64,000 bases of DNA from Bacteroidales bacterium (GTDB lineage: Bacteria; Bacteroidota; Bacteroidia; Bacteroidales; UBA7332). This document shows positions 17,235-26,197 of the stretch, piece after piece (the first letter of the stretch is position 1; each line of letters starts with the position of its first letter). The position numbers and the translations under genes were made by a program. The notes beneath the pieces were generated by a model. That model worked only from the letters and a program-made list of their open reading frames with translations, was not told the DNA's origin and searched no databases. The stretch spans positions 134,426 through 198,425 of the forward strand of contig JAQTZA010000007.1 in assembly GCA_028687995.1 (NCBI GenBank). The letters are read 5' to 3'.

Positions 17235-18620
17235 ATGAATAAAGACAATACACCTGATTTAGTAAAAAAATACGAAGAGATGCTGGCCCAAAATGTCAGC
17301 ATCTACTTTGATGCCGATGAATTTGAAGAGATTGCATTTTATTACGAAGTAGACGAAAACTACTATTTGGCATACGAAACGGTTTGTTATGCTTTGCAAA
17401 TACATCCCGGAAGTGTTGAATTGCAAGTAAAAAAAGCACTCTATCTACTTTGCATCGATAATAAAACTGACGCATTAACGCTGATTGACACGCTACATAT
17501 CAACAGTACACAAGATCTTCTGATAAAAGCTGATATCTATTTGGCAAACGAAAAAAAGGAAGAAGCGGTAGGAATTGTCAATCAAGTGATCGAAAGCGCA
17601 AAACCTGACTTCACCCTCTATCTAGACATTGCCGATGTGTTTGCCAACAACGACTTTTTGGATGATGCCATAGATTATATCAAAAAAGGGTTATCTATTT
17701 TCCCAGACCATCCGGATTTGCTACGAGAACTGGCTTTCACGTATGGTGACAATGAGAATTTCGATGAAATGGTCGTGGCATTGAACACCCTACTTGATTT
17801 GAATCCGTATGAAATTGCCGATTGGATTAGTTTGATTAGAGCTTATGGCTCGATGAATCATTTAGAAAAAGCGATTGAAGCCTGTGATTTTGCGCTAGCA
17901 ATTGAGCAAAACAACGAAGAGGTGCAAATGATGCGAGCTGTCTGTTTATACGAAAACGGAAATAGCGAAGCTGCTGCTTCTGCGTTTGAAACCTGCTCAA
18001 AGTTCCCCACAGTCAATAACGCTTTTCTATTGGTCGTTATTCAATGTTTCTTGGAGCTTAAGCGATTTGACAAAGCATTGGCTGTAGCAGATAAGATTCT
18101 AAAGATTGACCCACTAAATGCTGATGCTTATTATCAAAAATCGATTTGTTTCATTGGACTAAAAGAGCTTGAACTTGCTTTCGAAAGCATTACCATCGCG
18201 TTGGATATGGATGCGATAAATGCCGATTTTCTAGTAGTGAAAGCAAATCTATTGACAGAACGAAACGATTTTGCTGGCGCAAAACAAATTTTAATTGATC
18301 TATTAATCAAAGAACCCGACTTTTACAAAGCCTATTTTCCGTTGGCATTTATTTACGAACAAGAAGAGGCTTGGGAATCGGCTCTTGTCTATTATAGAAA
18401 AAGCTTCGACAACAATCCTTTAGACTTGGTATCGCTACTCAAAGTGGTGAAATTCTATTATGTAACTGGAGATTTTCAATCGACCATTTATTACAAATTA
18501 CTTCTAGACAAATCCCTTGAAGAAAATAGCTCTTCAGACATTCTGACTAACGAATATTTACAACAGGAATATGCTTTGACAGATGAATATATTATTGAAA
18601 TCAAAAAAATTATAAAATAA
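17235..18620 (+). CDS. Tetratricopeptide repeat protein
   Basis: 461 residues, soluble, without a signal peptide. Repeated 34-residue helix pairs run through most of the protein, for example DDAIDYIKKGLSIFPDHPDLL, LEKAIEACDFALAIEQNNEEV and FDKALAVADKILKIDPLNADAY. The N-terminal part (EEIAFYYEVDENYYLAYETVCYAL) is typical of a Bacteroidetes TPR family always annotated as hypothetical. It presumably acts as a protein-binding scaffold in the cytoplasm. It follows glnS closely and dedA begins 4 nt after its stop, so the three genes form one unit. The ATG at 17235 is chosen over a GTG three codons upstream. Confidence 0.85.
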   Translation: MNKDNTPDLVKKYEEMLAQNVSIYFDADEFEEIAFYYEVDENYYLAYETVCYALQIHPGSVELQVKKALYLLCIDNKTDALTLIDTLHINSTQDLLIKADIYLANEKKEEAVGIVNQVIESAKPDFTLYLDIADVFANNDFLDDAIDYIKKGLSIFPDHPDLLRELAFTYGDNENFDEMVVALNTLLDLNPYEIADWISLIRAYGSMNHLEKAIEACDFALAIEQNNEEVQMMRAVCLYENGNSEAAASAFETCSKFPTVNNAFLLVVIQCFLELKRFDKALAVADKILKIDPLNADAYYQKSICFIGLKELELAFESITIALDMDAINADFLVVKANLLTERNDFAGAKQILIDLLIKEPDFYKAYFPLAFIYEQEEAWESALVYYRKSFDNNPLDLVSLLKVVKFYYVTGDFQSTIYYKLLLDKSLEENSSSDILTNEYLQQEYALTDEYIIEIKKIIK

Positions 18621-18624
18621 GATT

Positions 18625-19245
18625 ATGCACTTTTACGACTCAATTGTACAATGGTACATGGATAACATGAACTACTTCAGTATCACGATTTTGATGATGA
18701 TTGAAAGCACTGTAGTACCTTTACCTTCAGAAGTAGTGATTCCACCTGCGGTTTACAAAGCACTCAATACGGGCGAAATGAGTGTGCCTTTGATTGTATT
18801 CTTTGGAACTCTCGGTGCATTACTAGGAGCTTCTATCAACTATTTTGTAGCGAAGTACGTCGGCAGAATTTTAGTTTATCGTTTTGCAGATTCAAGATTG
18901 GGTCACCTATTCCTGGTCAATCAAGAAAAAGTAGTGAAAGCTGAGCAATATTTTATCAAAAATGGGAATAGCTCTACGTTTGTCGGTCGCTTGGTACCGG
19001 GCATTCGTCATCTTATCTCCATCCCTGCCGGTTTAGCCAAGATGAATCTCGGAAAATTTGTTTTCTACACTACACTGGGAGCTGGTAGTTGGAATATCTG
19101 TTTGGCAGCGATGGGATATTTGGCCTACAATCAAAAAGGCGCTATCGACAAATATGCACACGAATTTTCAATCGGTTTATTGATTCTAGGGGTAGCTTTT
19201 ATCTCTTATCTTATTTTCAATGCCGTAAAGAAAAACAAGAAATAA
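18625..19245 (+). CDS. DedA family membrane protein
   Basis: 206 residues with about five hydrophobic segments (YFSITILMMIESTVVPLPSEVVIPP, LIVFFGTLGALLGASINYFVA, FVFYTTLGAGSWNICLAAMGYLA, FSIGLLILGVAFISYLIF). The DedA signature FVGRLVPGIRHLISIPAG is clear, including the Gly-Arg and Pro-Gly-x-Arg residues. DedA (SNARE-associated/VTT) proteins flip undecaprenyl phosphate or phospholipids in the inner membrane; the lipid handled here is not known. It starts 4 nt after the TPR gene, so it is translationally linked. Its end faces the lipoprotein gene on the other strand with a 5-nt gap. Confidence 0.92.
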   Translation: MHFYDSIVQWYMDNMNYFSITILMMIESTVVPLPSEVVIPPAVYKALNTGEMSVPLIVFFGTLGALLGASINYFVAKYVGRILVYRFADSRLGHLFLVNQEKVVKAEQYFIKNGNSSTFVGRLVPGIRHLISIPAGLAKMNLGKFVFYTTLGAGSWNICLAAMGYLAYNQKGAIDKYAHEFSIGLLILGVAFISYLIFNAVKKNKK

Positions 19246-19250
19246 CCAGC

Positions 19251-20078
19251 TTATTCGCTCTTGAGGTTTTTCTTCGCTAAATAGATCAATTTAGCATCTG
19301 CTACTTTTTTCTCGTCTTTGTATTGCTGCAATTCATTCATCACTTGCGACAAAGCATACGTTTTGAGTACAGCCTCCTTGGTTTTTTCGTCAAGAATATA
19401 ACTATATGGTTTTGAGCCAATATAGTAAACCGAGATATTTTGATGGGCATATAAGCGAATAAATCCGGATAATCCATTCTCATTTTTCTTGGTAAACGAC
19501 ACGATTTGACTCGTCATACCATTATCTACAAAGGAGAAATTTGTAGCTCCGTCACTAGATATAGGCAAAGTTTCTGCATAAATATCTTCGGAAGTGGATA
19601 CTCTAATTGCTGTAAAGTTGATGGGTGAAGCACCATAGTAAACTGCTACGATATACATTTTTCCCAATTCGTTCACGCCGCATCTCAGGTAGCTTTTTTG
19701 GATATTACGCTCTACTTGCTGCGAAGGAAGTACCCAATTGCCAACATCCTGATACTCATTCTCCTTCTCAAGTTTAAAATCTTCTTGTAAATCAATCACT
19801 TTTTTCGACAATTTCTCAATCATATCGTCGCAGTAGATTGAATTTCGGCTCTGCTCCTTTCTTTCTACTTCACGTATCAACAGAACTGCTTCCTTAATAA
19901 CTGAATACGATTTTGGGAAAAGAGTTCGAATGGAGTCAATTTCTAATTTTGCGGCATTATACATTCCAGCATCACAATAACTTTTTGCTTTTTGCAAACG
20001 ATCATGAGCCGCCTTGTTATCGTCTTTACACGAAAACAGACTGATTAGAAAAATAACACCGAAAAAGATTCTCTTCAT
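19251..20078 (-). CDS. Lipoprotein of unknown function with helical N-terminal part
   Basis: 275 residues with a lipoprotein signal (IFFGVIFLISLFSC, Cys at 17). The next segment (AAHDRLQKAKSYCDAGMYNAAKLEIDSIRTLFP) has a TPR-like helical pair, followed by a charged coiled-coil-prone stretch (KLSKKVIDLQEDFKLEKENEYQ). The C-terminal half is beta-rich (YYGASPINFTAIRVST, YAHQNISVYYIGSKPYSYILDE). No family recognised. It would be anchored in a membrane, probably facing the periplasm. It stands 26 nt downstream of the next minus-strand gene and may share its transcript. Confidence 0.7.
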   Translation of the reverse strand: MKRIFFGVIFLISLFSCKDDNKAAHDRLQKAKSYCDAGMYNAAKLEIDSIRTLFPKSYSVIKEAVLLIREVERKEQSRNSIYCDDMIEKLSKKVIDLQEDFKLEKENEYQDVGNWVLPSQQVERNIQKSYLRCGVNELGKMYIVAVYYGASPINFTAIRVSTSEDIYAETLPISSDGATNFSFVDNGMTSQIVSFTKKNENGLSGFIRLYAHQNISVYYIGSKPYSYILDEKTKEAVLKTYALSQVMNELQQYKDEKKVADAKLIYLAKKNLKSE

Positions 20079-20104
20079 TATAAATTGACTGTATTTACGG
20101 AGTA

Positions 20105-20704
20105 TTAGTTTAAGTTATATTTTAATTTTATCGTCTCAAAATCATCAATAATATATTGCCTATCATGATCATTAATTTCTGAAAATAAAATTTCGATTGT
20201 TCGGTTAGTTGATTTAATTTCTATTTTATCACCCAAAAATACAATACTCTTTATATCTCTGATTTCCATAAATTTAGAATCCAATTGAATAATTCGTTTA
20301 TCAGATATTTGCACATAGTATCTACGCCATTTTAAAAATGATGCAATAAAATACCCAAATCCTACGGTAACTTTAAATATTAAACCATTAATATCTTTAT
20401 AATCTAGAAATCCAAATATTACCCAGATTATTCCAAAACCAAGATTTATCAATGAAATAGAATTTGAACCAACCTTTTCACCATATACTTTCAATAATCC
20501 GGTTCTATTCTTAAATCTAAGTTTTATTCTTCTGAGAAAAATCAATAAACAAGAAAAACATAGAAACAAGATTGATTCTACAATCTGAATAAACGTATTT
20601 TTGACAATCATCCCATGATAGTACAGACCAATCATTGTAATAATTAACAATACCCATATTATCCAATCACTTATTATCAACTTACGTAATCCTTTTTGAT
20701 TCAT
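20105..20704 (-). CDS. Membrane protein with PH-like domain, unknown function
   Basis: 199 residues, more AT-rich than its neighbours. Four hydrophobic segments in two pairs (LIISDWIIWVLLIITMIGLYYHGM, IVESILFLCFSCLLIFL; LINLGFGIIWVIFGFLD, IFKVTVGFGYFIASFL) are followed by a soluble C-terminal part (YYVQISDKRIIQLDSKFMEIRDIKSIVF, IEIKSTNRTIEILFSEI) that resembles the bacterial PH domains seen in small membrane proteins. No specific function can be assigned. A TATTTTTG -7 element on the minus strand at 20826-20819 could drive it with a leader of about 108 nt. Confidence 0.6.
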   Translation of the reverse strand: MNQKGLRKLIISDWIIWVLLIITMIGLYYHGMIVKNTFIQIVESILFLCFSCLLIFLRRIKLRFKNRTGLLKVYGEKVGSNSISLINLGFGIIWVIFGFLDYKDINGLIFKVTVGFGYFIASFLKWRRYYVQISDKRIIQLDSKFMEIRDIKSIVFLGDKIEIKSTNRTIEILFSEINDHDRQYIIDDFETIKLKYNLN

Positions 20705-20870
20705 AAAATGAATGTTTAACTGGTTTTCACAAATTGCGCTACGCCTGAAATCTGAAGCCTATAAATAATTTTCTCCAACATCTTCAAAAACAAAATCATC
20801 ATCGAATCTTTAGGCTCGCAAAAATACAACTATTTCAGATGAACGGGGTTATACTCCCCAAGATTTATTG

Positions 20871-20878
20871 TATTTTTG
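20871..20878 (+). promoter_or_regulatory. -7 element of the cca promoter
   Basis: TATTTTTG matches TAnnTTTG; no good -33 box is seen. The start site near 20885 leaves a short leader to the ATG at 20898 and excludes the longer frame from 20868. Confidence 0.45.
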
Positions 20879-20897
20879 CATCATTAAAATTTTAGAA

Positions 20898-22340
20898 ATG
20901 CTAAAGTCAACAGAAGAACTTCAACAATATATACATTCTAAACCATTCAAAATAACATCGGAGGCGGCAGACGAGTTACAAACTGAATGTTATGTAATCG
21001 GCGGATACGTGCGAGATATTTTCCTCAACCGACCATCGAAAGACATTGATATCGTGACCGTAGGCAGTGGAATAGCTTTAGCTGAATTGGTCGCACAGAA
21101 ATTCGGAAAAGGGACCTCTTTGGCTGTGTACAAAAACTTTGGTACCGCTCAGGTAAAATACCGTGATAATGAGTTAGAATTTGTGGGAGCTCGTAAAGAG
21201 TCCTACACGCACGATTCCCGTAAACCCATCGTGGAAGATGGCACGCTTTCTGATGATCAAAATCGTCGAGATTTCACTATCAATGCAATGGCCATTTGCC
21301 TCAACAGCAATAGATTCGGCGAATTGGTTGATCCATTTAACGGGTTACACGATTTAGAGAATAAAGTCATCAAGACACCGCTCGAACCTGATATTACTTT
21401 TAGCGACGACCCATTGCGTATGATGCGCGCCATCCGTTTTGCCACTCAACTTCGCTTTCATATCGAAGAGAAAACATTTGATTCAATTTGCAAAAACAGG
21501 GAACGAATCTCCATTATTTCTCGCGAACGGATTGCCGATGAGATGAACAAAATCATGCTATCGAGTAAACCATCCATCGGATTTTTATTACTAGATAAAT
21601 GTGGATTGTTAGAGTATATTTTTCCTGAACTACTTGCACTCAAAGGAGTAGAAACGGTAGAAGGCAGAGGGCACAAAGACAATTTTTACCACACATTGAA
21701 GGTGGTTGATAATATTGCGCACAACACGGACAACCTTTGGCTTCGGTGGTCAGCTCTGCTACACGACATCGCAAAACCAGTTACAAAACGATGGGATGAC
21801 AAATTGGGTTGGACGTTCCACAATCACAACTTCATTGGCGAAAAAATGGTGCCGCGACTGTTTAGAGCTATGAAATTGCCGATGAACGAAAAGATGAAGT
21901 ATGTGCAGAAGATGGTAGGATTGCACATGCGCCCCATTGTGCTGAGCGAAGACGAAGTAACTGATTCGGCTGTCCGTAGATTAATCTTTGATGCAGGCGA
22001 CGACGTAGAAGATCTAATGACGCTTTGTGAAGCAGATATTACTTCCAAAAATCCGGCAAAAGTAAAACGCTATTTGAAAAATTTCGAACTCGTGCGTCGT
22101 AAGATGAAAGAGATTGAAGAAAAGGATAGTATTCGCAACATGCAACCGCCTGTCACTGGCGAAGAGATTATGGAGATATTTGGATTGACACCTTGCCGTG
22201 AAGTGGGAACACTAAAAATGGCCATCAAAGACGCCATACTCGACGGCATGATCCCGAACGAAAGAGCTGCGGCATTGAATCTAATGTACGAAACTGCTAC
22301 AAAATTGGGATTAGAACCAAAGAAGATTATTGAAAACTAG
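20898..22340 (+). CDS. cca: CCA tRNA nucleotidyltransferase with HD domain
   Basis: 480 residues. It adds or repairs the 3' CCA of tRNAs. The class II nucleotidyltransferase core is clear: GGYVRD, then DIDIV with the metal aspartates, and [10 protein letters not shown]. The RNA-binding neck follows ([18 protein letters not shown]), and an HD phosphohydrolase domain lies at about 250-370 ([26 protein letters not shown]). This HD-containing layout is normal for Bacteroidetes. The start at 20898 ([12 protein letters not shown]) fits the promoter. A strong terminator follows 30 nt after the stop. Confidence 0.94.
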   Translation: MLKSTEELQQYIHSKPFKITSEAADELQTECYVIGGYVRDIFLNRPSKDIDIVTVGSGIALAELVAQKFGKGTSLAVYKNFGTAQVKYRDNELEFVGARKESYTHDSRKPIVEDGTLSDDQNRRDFTINAMAICLNSNRFGELVDPFNGLHDLENKVIKTPLEPDITFSDDPLRMMRAIRFATQLRFHIEEKTFDSICKNRERISIISRERIADEMNKIMLSSKPSIGFLLLDKCGLLEYIFPELLALKGVETVEGRGHKDNFYHTLKVVDNIAHNTDNLWLRWSALLHDIAKPVTKRWDDKLGWTFHNHNFIGEKMVPRLFRAMKLPMNEKMKYVQKMVGLHMRPIVLSEDEVTDSAVRRLIFDAGDDVEDLMTLCEADITSKNPAKVKRYLKNFELVRRKMKEIEEKDSIRNMQPPVTGEEIMEIFGLTPCREVGTLKMAIKDAILDGMIPNERAAALNLMYETATKLGLEPKKIIEN

Positions 22341-22368
22341 AACACTTTCTATGCAAGTCTTACAAACA

Positions 22369-22401
22369 GAAAGCCCCGAAGCATCATACTTCGGGGCTTT
22401 A
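22369..22401. terminator. Bidirectional terminator between cca and the FKBP gene
   Basis: AAAGCCCCGAAG and CTTCGGGGCTTT form a 12-bp perfect stem with a seven-base loop. It ends the convergent cca and FKBP transcripts. Confidence 0.85.
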
Positions 22402-22424
22402 CTTTGTCAATTCTCCGACAATTA

Positions 22425-23237
22425 TTATTTCTCAATAGCAACCAATTCTACTTCGAAAATCAACGTTGAGAAAGGTTTGATAGCCTGATTTCCTGTTTCA
22501 CCATAACCTAAAGTGTAAGGAACATAAAACATATATTTAGAACCTACGCTCATCAATTGAACACCTTCTGTCCAACCTTTGATAACACCATTCAATGGGA
22601 AAGAGATTCCTTGGTCGTTTTTATCGAATTCAGTTCCATCGATCAAAGTACCACGGTATTTCACTTTCACTTTGTCTGTAGCAAGTGGTTTAGCACCTGT
22701 ACCTTCGCTGATTACTTTGTACTGAAGACCGCTAGCTGTTGTTACAACTCCTTCTTTTGATTTGTTTACTTCCAAAAATTGAGCATTCGCTGCTTTCGCT
22801 TTTTCAGCTTCTACTTTTTTAGATTTAGGTTGGTATGTTCTCAAGTACATGTTCGCAGCGTCAGCTTTCATCGCCAATGTAGAATCACCTTTCAATGCTT
22901 CTTCGAATGCTTTCAATACCATTTCTTTGTTGATTTTCTCGCCTTCAGTCATTTTCTCAAATTGAGAAGAAAGATTTGAAGCATAAGACAAACCTAACAC
23001 GTAAGATTGTTGAGACTCACCTAAACCGGCTTTGAATCCTTTCAATACTGAATCCACTTTGTTTTTTCCACCTGGAATTTGAGCAATGTTTTCTTTGAAC
23101 ATGTTACCCAAATTTACACCCAAAGCATAACTCAACGAGTCAGTTTCAGATTTCATAGAAACACTTTTTTTGCTGCAAGAGCTAAAAGCAACACTCACGA
23201 TAAGAGCAACTGCTAAGAAATAAACTGTTTTTTTCAT
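22425..23237 (-). CDS. FKBP-type peptidyl-prolyl isomerase, lipoprotein (FKBP 1 of 3)
   Basis: 270 residues with a lipoprotein signal (LAVALIVSVAFSSC, Cys 21). An FKBP_N dimerisation-type region (DSLSYALGVNLGNMF, repeated more weakly as SYVLGLSYASNLSSQF) is followed by helices and the catalytic FKBP_C domain at about 170-270: VKVKYRGTLIDGTEFD, FPLNGVIKGWTEGVQLM, YVPYTLGYG. It catalyses cis/trans prolyl isomerisation and acts as a chaperone, here anchored in a membrane facing the periplasm. It is the last of three tandem paralogues transcribed from 24.8 kb downward. Confidence 0.93.
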   Translation of the reverse strand: MKKTVYFLAVALIVSVAFSSCSKKSVSMKSETDSLSYALGVNLGNMFKENIAQIPGGKNKVDSVLKGFKAGLGESQQSYVLGLSYASNLSSQFEKMTEGEKINKEMVLKAFEEALKGDSTLAMKADAANMYLRTYQPKSKKVEAEKAKAANAQFLEVNKSKEGVVTTASGLQYKVISEGTGAKPLATDKVKVKYRGTLIDGTEFDKNDQGISFPLNGVIKGWTEGVQLMSVGSKYMFYVPYTLGYGETGNQAIKPFSTLIFEVELVAIEK

Positions 23238-23306
23238 TTTCTTGTTTTATTTATTGTTATTTGTTGTACTGTTTTTATTCTACTATTCGAGAGCAATTAA
23301 CTCTTA

Positions 23307-24119
23307 TTATTTCGATTTTTTGGTCGATTTTGTAGTTGTTGCTTTTTTGGTTGTTTTGGGTGCTGCTACTACCGCTTTTGGAGCTACAGGTTCAACAACC
23401 GGACTAATGCCTAATAATTCTACTTCGAAAATCAGTGTCGCAAAACCTGGTATCGGACCACCGTTTGGAGTTCCTTGTTCACCATATCCCAATGTGTAAG
23501 GAACATAGAATTTATATTTCGCGCCAACCGACATCAATTGAACACCTTCTGTCCAACCTTTGATTACACCATTTAATGGGAATGTGATAGGCTCGCCTCT
23601 ATCCACTGAACTATCAAATTTTGTTCCATCCAAAAGGAATCCTTGATAATGCACTTTCACAGAATCTGTTTCTTTTGGCTTTGGACCTTCAGCAGCTTTA
23701 ATAATTTCGTATTGCAATCCACTTTCGGTGGTGATAACGCCTGGTTTGGTTTTGTTTTCTGTCAAGAATTTCACACCAGCCTCGCGTTTAGCATCAGTTT
23801 CTACCGCTTGAGCTTTGGTAATATACGATCTAAAGAATTCATTTGCAAAAGCAGCAGTCATCAAAGCGGAATCGCCTTTCATTGCAGTTGCAAAACCTTT
23901 GATGATCAAATCAATATTCGATTTTCCTCCTGGAATTTTGGTGATGTTTTTACCGAAATCGGCACCTACATTCAAACCAAGTGCATAACTCATTGAATCT
24001 ACTCCGTTAGCAAAAACAGGCGCAGGAGGAGCTGGTGCTACAACTGGTTTTTTGCTTTTTGCATCTACAGACGCAAATATCATACTAAAGGCGGCAATAA
24101 TTAAAAGATTACGTTTCAT
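23307..24119 (-). CDS. FKBP-type peptidyl-prolyl isomerase, exported, with basic tail (FKBP 2 of 3)
   Basis: 270 residues. The signal peptide (LLIIAAFSMIFASVDA) lacks a lipobox, so the protein should be periplasmic. FKBP_N-like DSMSYALGLNVGADF precedes the catalytic domain VKVHYQGFLLDGTKFDSS, FPLNGVIKGWTEGVQLM, YVPYTLGYGEQG. Unlike its neighbours it ends in a low-complexity Lys/Thr/Ala tail (about the last 30 residues, rich in TKKATT and KSTKKSK), which is positively charged and of unknown use, perhaps binding cell-wall or membrane anions. Sequence is close to the lipoprotein paralogue, so the pair arose by tandem duplication. Confidence 0.93.
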   Translation of the reverse strand: MKRNLLIIAAFSMIFASVDAKSKKPVVAPAPPAPVFANGVDSMSYALGLNVGADFGKNITKIPGGKSNIDLIIKGFATAMKGDSALMTAAFANEFFRSYITKAQAVETDAKREAGVKFLTENKTKPGVITTESGLQYEIIKAAEGPKPKETDSVKVHYQGFLLDGTKFDSSVDRGEPITFPLNGVIKGWTEGVQLMSVGAKYKFYVPYTLGYGEQGTPNGGPIPGFATLIFEVELLGISPVVEPVAPKAVVAAPKTTKKATTTKSTKKSK

Positions 24120-24156
24120 GTATTGTTATTTATGTATTGGGGTTAATTAAAATGAT

Positions 24157-24741
24157 TTATACGATTTCCAACAATTCAACATCGAATACCAAAGCTGTAT
24201 TTGGACCGATCATCTCTCCTGCCCCACGTTCGCCATAAGCCAAATGAGAAGGAATGTATAGTCTCCAAAGCGAACCAATCGGCATCAATTGCAACGCCTC
24301 TACCCAACCTTGAATCACTTGATTCACTCCAAAAACGGCTGGTTGTTTGCGTTCTACAGAACTATCGAATACACGACCATCAATCAATGTACCATGATAA
24401 TGGCATTTTACACTATCGGTGGCTGTTGGTTTTACGCCTTCACCTGCTTTTAGGATTTCATACTGAAGACCGCTTGCCAACGTAATAACACCTGGTTTTT
24501 TAGAATTTTCGAGCAAAAACTCCTCGCCTTGCGATTGATTGGCGGTTAATGCTTCGTTTTGAAGTTTCTCAAAAAATGAGTTGATCACCTGTTTTGCTTC
24601 GTCATACGATATTTCAGGTTGTGTTCCTTCATAAACTGCTTTCAACGCACGACTAAAATCATCAAAATTCAACGACTTAATTCCACTGCTCTGAAAGTTT
24701 TGCCCCATACTCAAACCCAAGGCGTAGCTTATTTTATCCAT
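24157..24741 (-). CDS. FKBP-type peptidyl-prolyl isomerase, cytoplasmic (FKBP 3 of 3)
   Basis: 194 residues without any signal peptide, so probably cytoplasmic, similar to FklB-type enzymes. FKBP_N at 1-80 (MDKISYALGLSMGQNF) and FKBP_C at 90-194 (VKCHYHGTLIDGRVFDSS, FGVNQVIQGWVEALQLM, YIPSHLAYGERG, LVFDVELLEIV). Position EALQLMPIG replaces the usual EGVQLM of the other two copies. It is the first gene after the promoter at 24770-24800 and probably leads the three-gene FKBP unit. Confidence 0.93.
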   Translation of the reverse strand: MDKISYALGLSMGQNFQSSGIKSLNFDDFSRALKAVYEGTQPEISYDEAKQVINSFFEKLQNEALTANQSQGEEFLLENSKKPGVITLASGLQYEILKAGEGVKPTATDSVKCHYHGTLIDGRVFDSSVERKQPAVFGVNQVIQGWVEALQLMPIGSLWRLYIPSHLAYGERGAGEMIGPNTALVFDVELLEIV

Positions 24742-24769
24742 CTTTTTCTATTGTGTAAAATTTGAACTG

Positions 24770-24808
24770 CAAAAGTAAACTATTTATTGAATCGAACGAA
24801 TATATTTG
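24770..24808. promoter_or_regulatory. Divergent promoters of the FKBP unit (-) and the sirtuin gene (+)
   Basis: Minus strand: TTCG (24800-24797), 19 nt, TACTTTTG (24777-24770), start near 24763. Plus strand: TATATTTG at 24801-24808, start near 24815, with a poor -33 box. The two promoters touch each other, so their activity may be mutually exclusive. Confidence 0.5.
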
Positions 24809-24853
24809 CAATAATTAGTATTTTAGCAATTAATCTTTTTAACTTAATAAAAT

Positions 24854-25555
24854 ATGAAAAAACTTGTTATTTTAACAGGTGCCGGAATGAGTGCCGAGAG
24901 TGGAATCTCCACATTCAGAGATTCGGGTGGTTTGTGGGAAAACCACCGCATAGAGGATGTAGCCACGCCTGAGGGATGGAAGTGCAACCCTCAACTGGTG
25001 CTTGATTTCTATAATACTCGACGAAAACAGCTTTTGGAAGTCACGCCAAACGCTGGACACATAGGATTGGCAGATATTCAGCAACAGTTTGATGTGCAAA
25101 TTATTACTCAAAATGTGGACAATCTACACGAACGAGCAGGCAGCACAAACGTCATTCACCTACATGGCGAGTTGATAAAAGTGCGTTCCGATCGGTTTCC
25201 AGAGCTGATCTACACCCTCACGCCGGAGAAAATAACTATACAATTAGGTGAAGTATGCGAAAAGGGAGCTCAACTTCGTCCGCACATCGTTTGGTTTGGC
25301 GAAGCTGTTCCGATGATTGAAGAAGCACAACGAATCGTACAACAAGCAGATATATTAGTCATTATAGGCACATCGATGAAAGTATATCCAGCAGCAAGTC
25401 TGATTAATTATGTTCGCAGTGGTGTTCCAATCTTTCTAATTGACCCTAACAATGTTGTCGTTTCAAATAACGAAAATCTCACAACAATCAGAAAAAGTGC
25501 TTCGGATGGAGTCGCTGACCTCAAAGAGATATTAATGATGTTAGATAAATCTTAA
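24854..25555 (+). CDS. Sir2-family NAD-dependent protein deacylase, without zinc cysteines
   Basis: 233 residues. It removes acyl groups from lysines using NAD. The Rossmann motifs GAGMSAESGISTFRDSGGLW, TQNVDNLH and the catalytic His (H104 in HLHGEL) are present. Tyr53 and Arg56 (DFYNTRR) match the Y-x-x-R pair that gives SIRT5/CobB enzymes their taste for succinyl- and malonyl-lysine. The zinc module is degenerate: the region between KVRSD (111) and LRPHIVWFGE (141-150) has one Cys (C135) where four are usual. Length is otherwise normal. Similar zinc-less sequences occur in other Bacteroidetes as far as I recall, so this is probably a subfamily trait. Confidence 0.92.
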   Translation: MKKLVILTGAGMSAESGISTFRDSGGLWENHRIEDVATPEGWKCNPQLVLDFYNTRRKQLLEVTPNAGHIGLADIQQQFDVQIITQNVDNLHERAGSTNVIHLHGELIKVRSDRFPELIYTLTPEKITIQLGEVCEKGAQLRPHIVWFGEAVPMIEEAQRIVQQADILVIIGTSMKVYPAASLINYVRSGVPIFLIDPNNVVVSNNENLTTIRKSASDGVADLKEILMMLDKS

Positions 25556-25559
25556 ATTC

Positions 25560-25590
25560 TGTGGTAGCTAGCTATTTTTCTTTACATTTG
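25560..25590 (+). promoter_or_regulatory. Promoter of the 17-kDa barrel protein gene
   Basis: TGTG (25560-25563), 19 nt, TACATTTG (25583-25590): one mismatch to the consensus. The start near 25597 supports the ATG at 25615. Confidence 0.55.
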
Positions 25591-25614
25591 CAACTCAACT
25601 TAAACACCACAATT

Positions 25615-26073
25615 ATGAAAAAAGTATTGTTTTCTATTTTATTCATCGCTTTTGCCACCACAGCGGCTTTTAGTCAAGTACAACCTCACGCTATCGGACT
25701 TCGTTTTGGAGGTGGTGATGGTGTTGGCACTGAGATTTCGTATCAACATGCACTAAAGTCGAATCATCGTCTCGAAGCTGACCTTGGTTTTGTATCGAGC
25801 AGCACATTCAACAGAATGCAATTGACCGGACTCTATCAATGGGTGTGGAATATTCAAGGAGCATTCAATTGGTACGCTGGTTTTGGCGCAGGTTTAGGAC
25901 AACACTCCTTCAAAAATGCAGGCAGTGAACTCCAGTTTAACTTAAATGGCAACATCGGTATCGAATACCAATTGGATGTACCGGTGCAGTTTTCGTTGGA
26001 CTTCCGCCCGGCGTTTGGTAATTCGCAATTCGACAACTCAAGCATGGCGCTTGCCGCGAGATACACATTCTAA
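25615..26073 (+). CDS. Small outer-membrane beta-barrel protein, unknown function
   Basis: 152 residues from the ATG at 25615, where a signal peptide begins (VLFSILFIAFATTAAFSQ). The mature part alternates hydrophobic and polar residues as in an eight-stranded barrel (AIGLRFGGGDGVGTEISYQH, HRLEADLGFV, WNIQGAFNWYAGFGAGLG, PVQFSLDFRPAFG) and ends in Phe (ALAARYTF), the outer-membrane insertion signal. It resembles OmpW/OmpX-size barrels; no specific role known. The upstream 18 residues of the longer frame lie over the promoter and are not used. Confidence 0.8.
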   Translation: MKKVLFSILFIAFATTAAFSQVQPHAIGLRFGGGDGVGTEISYQHALKSNHRLEADLGFVSSSTFNRMQLTGLYQWVWNIQGAFNWYAGFGAGLGQHSFKNAGSELQFNLNGNIGIEYQLDVPVQFSLDFRPAFGNSQFDNSSMALAARYTF

Positions 26074-26092
26074 AAAACGTATTTCTATTGAG

Positions 26093-26129
26093 AAACCGAA
26101 TGGGAGCAAAATCCGATTCGGTTTTTTTT
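26093..26129 (+). terminator. Terminator of the barrel protein gene
   Basis: AACCGAAT and ATTCGGTT arms close a loop and are followed by eight T, 20 nt after the stop codon. Confidence 0.8.
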
Positions 26130-26197
26130 GTTGCTCTATGATAGGTATTCAAAACACATTTTTTAGAAAACCCCCACTTTGATATTTTCTACACGGG

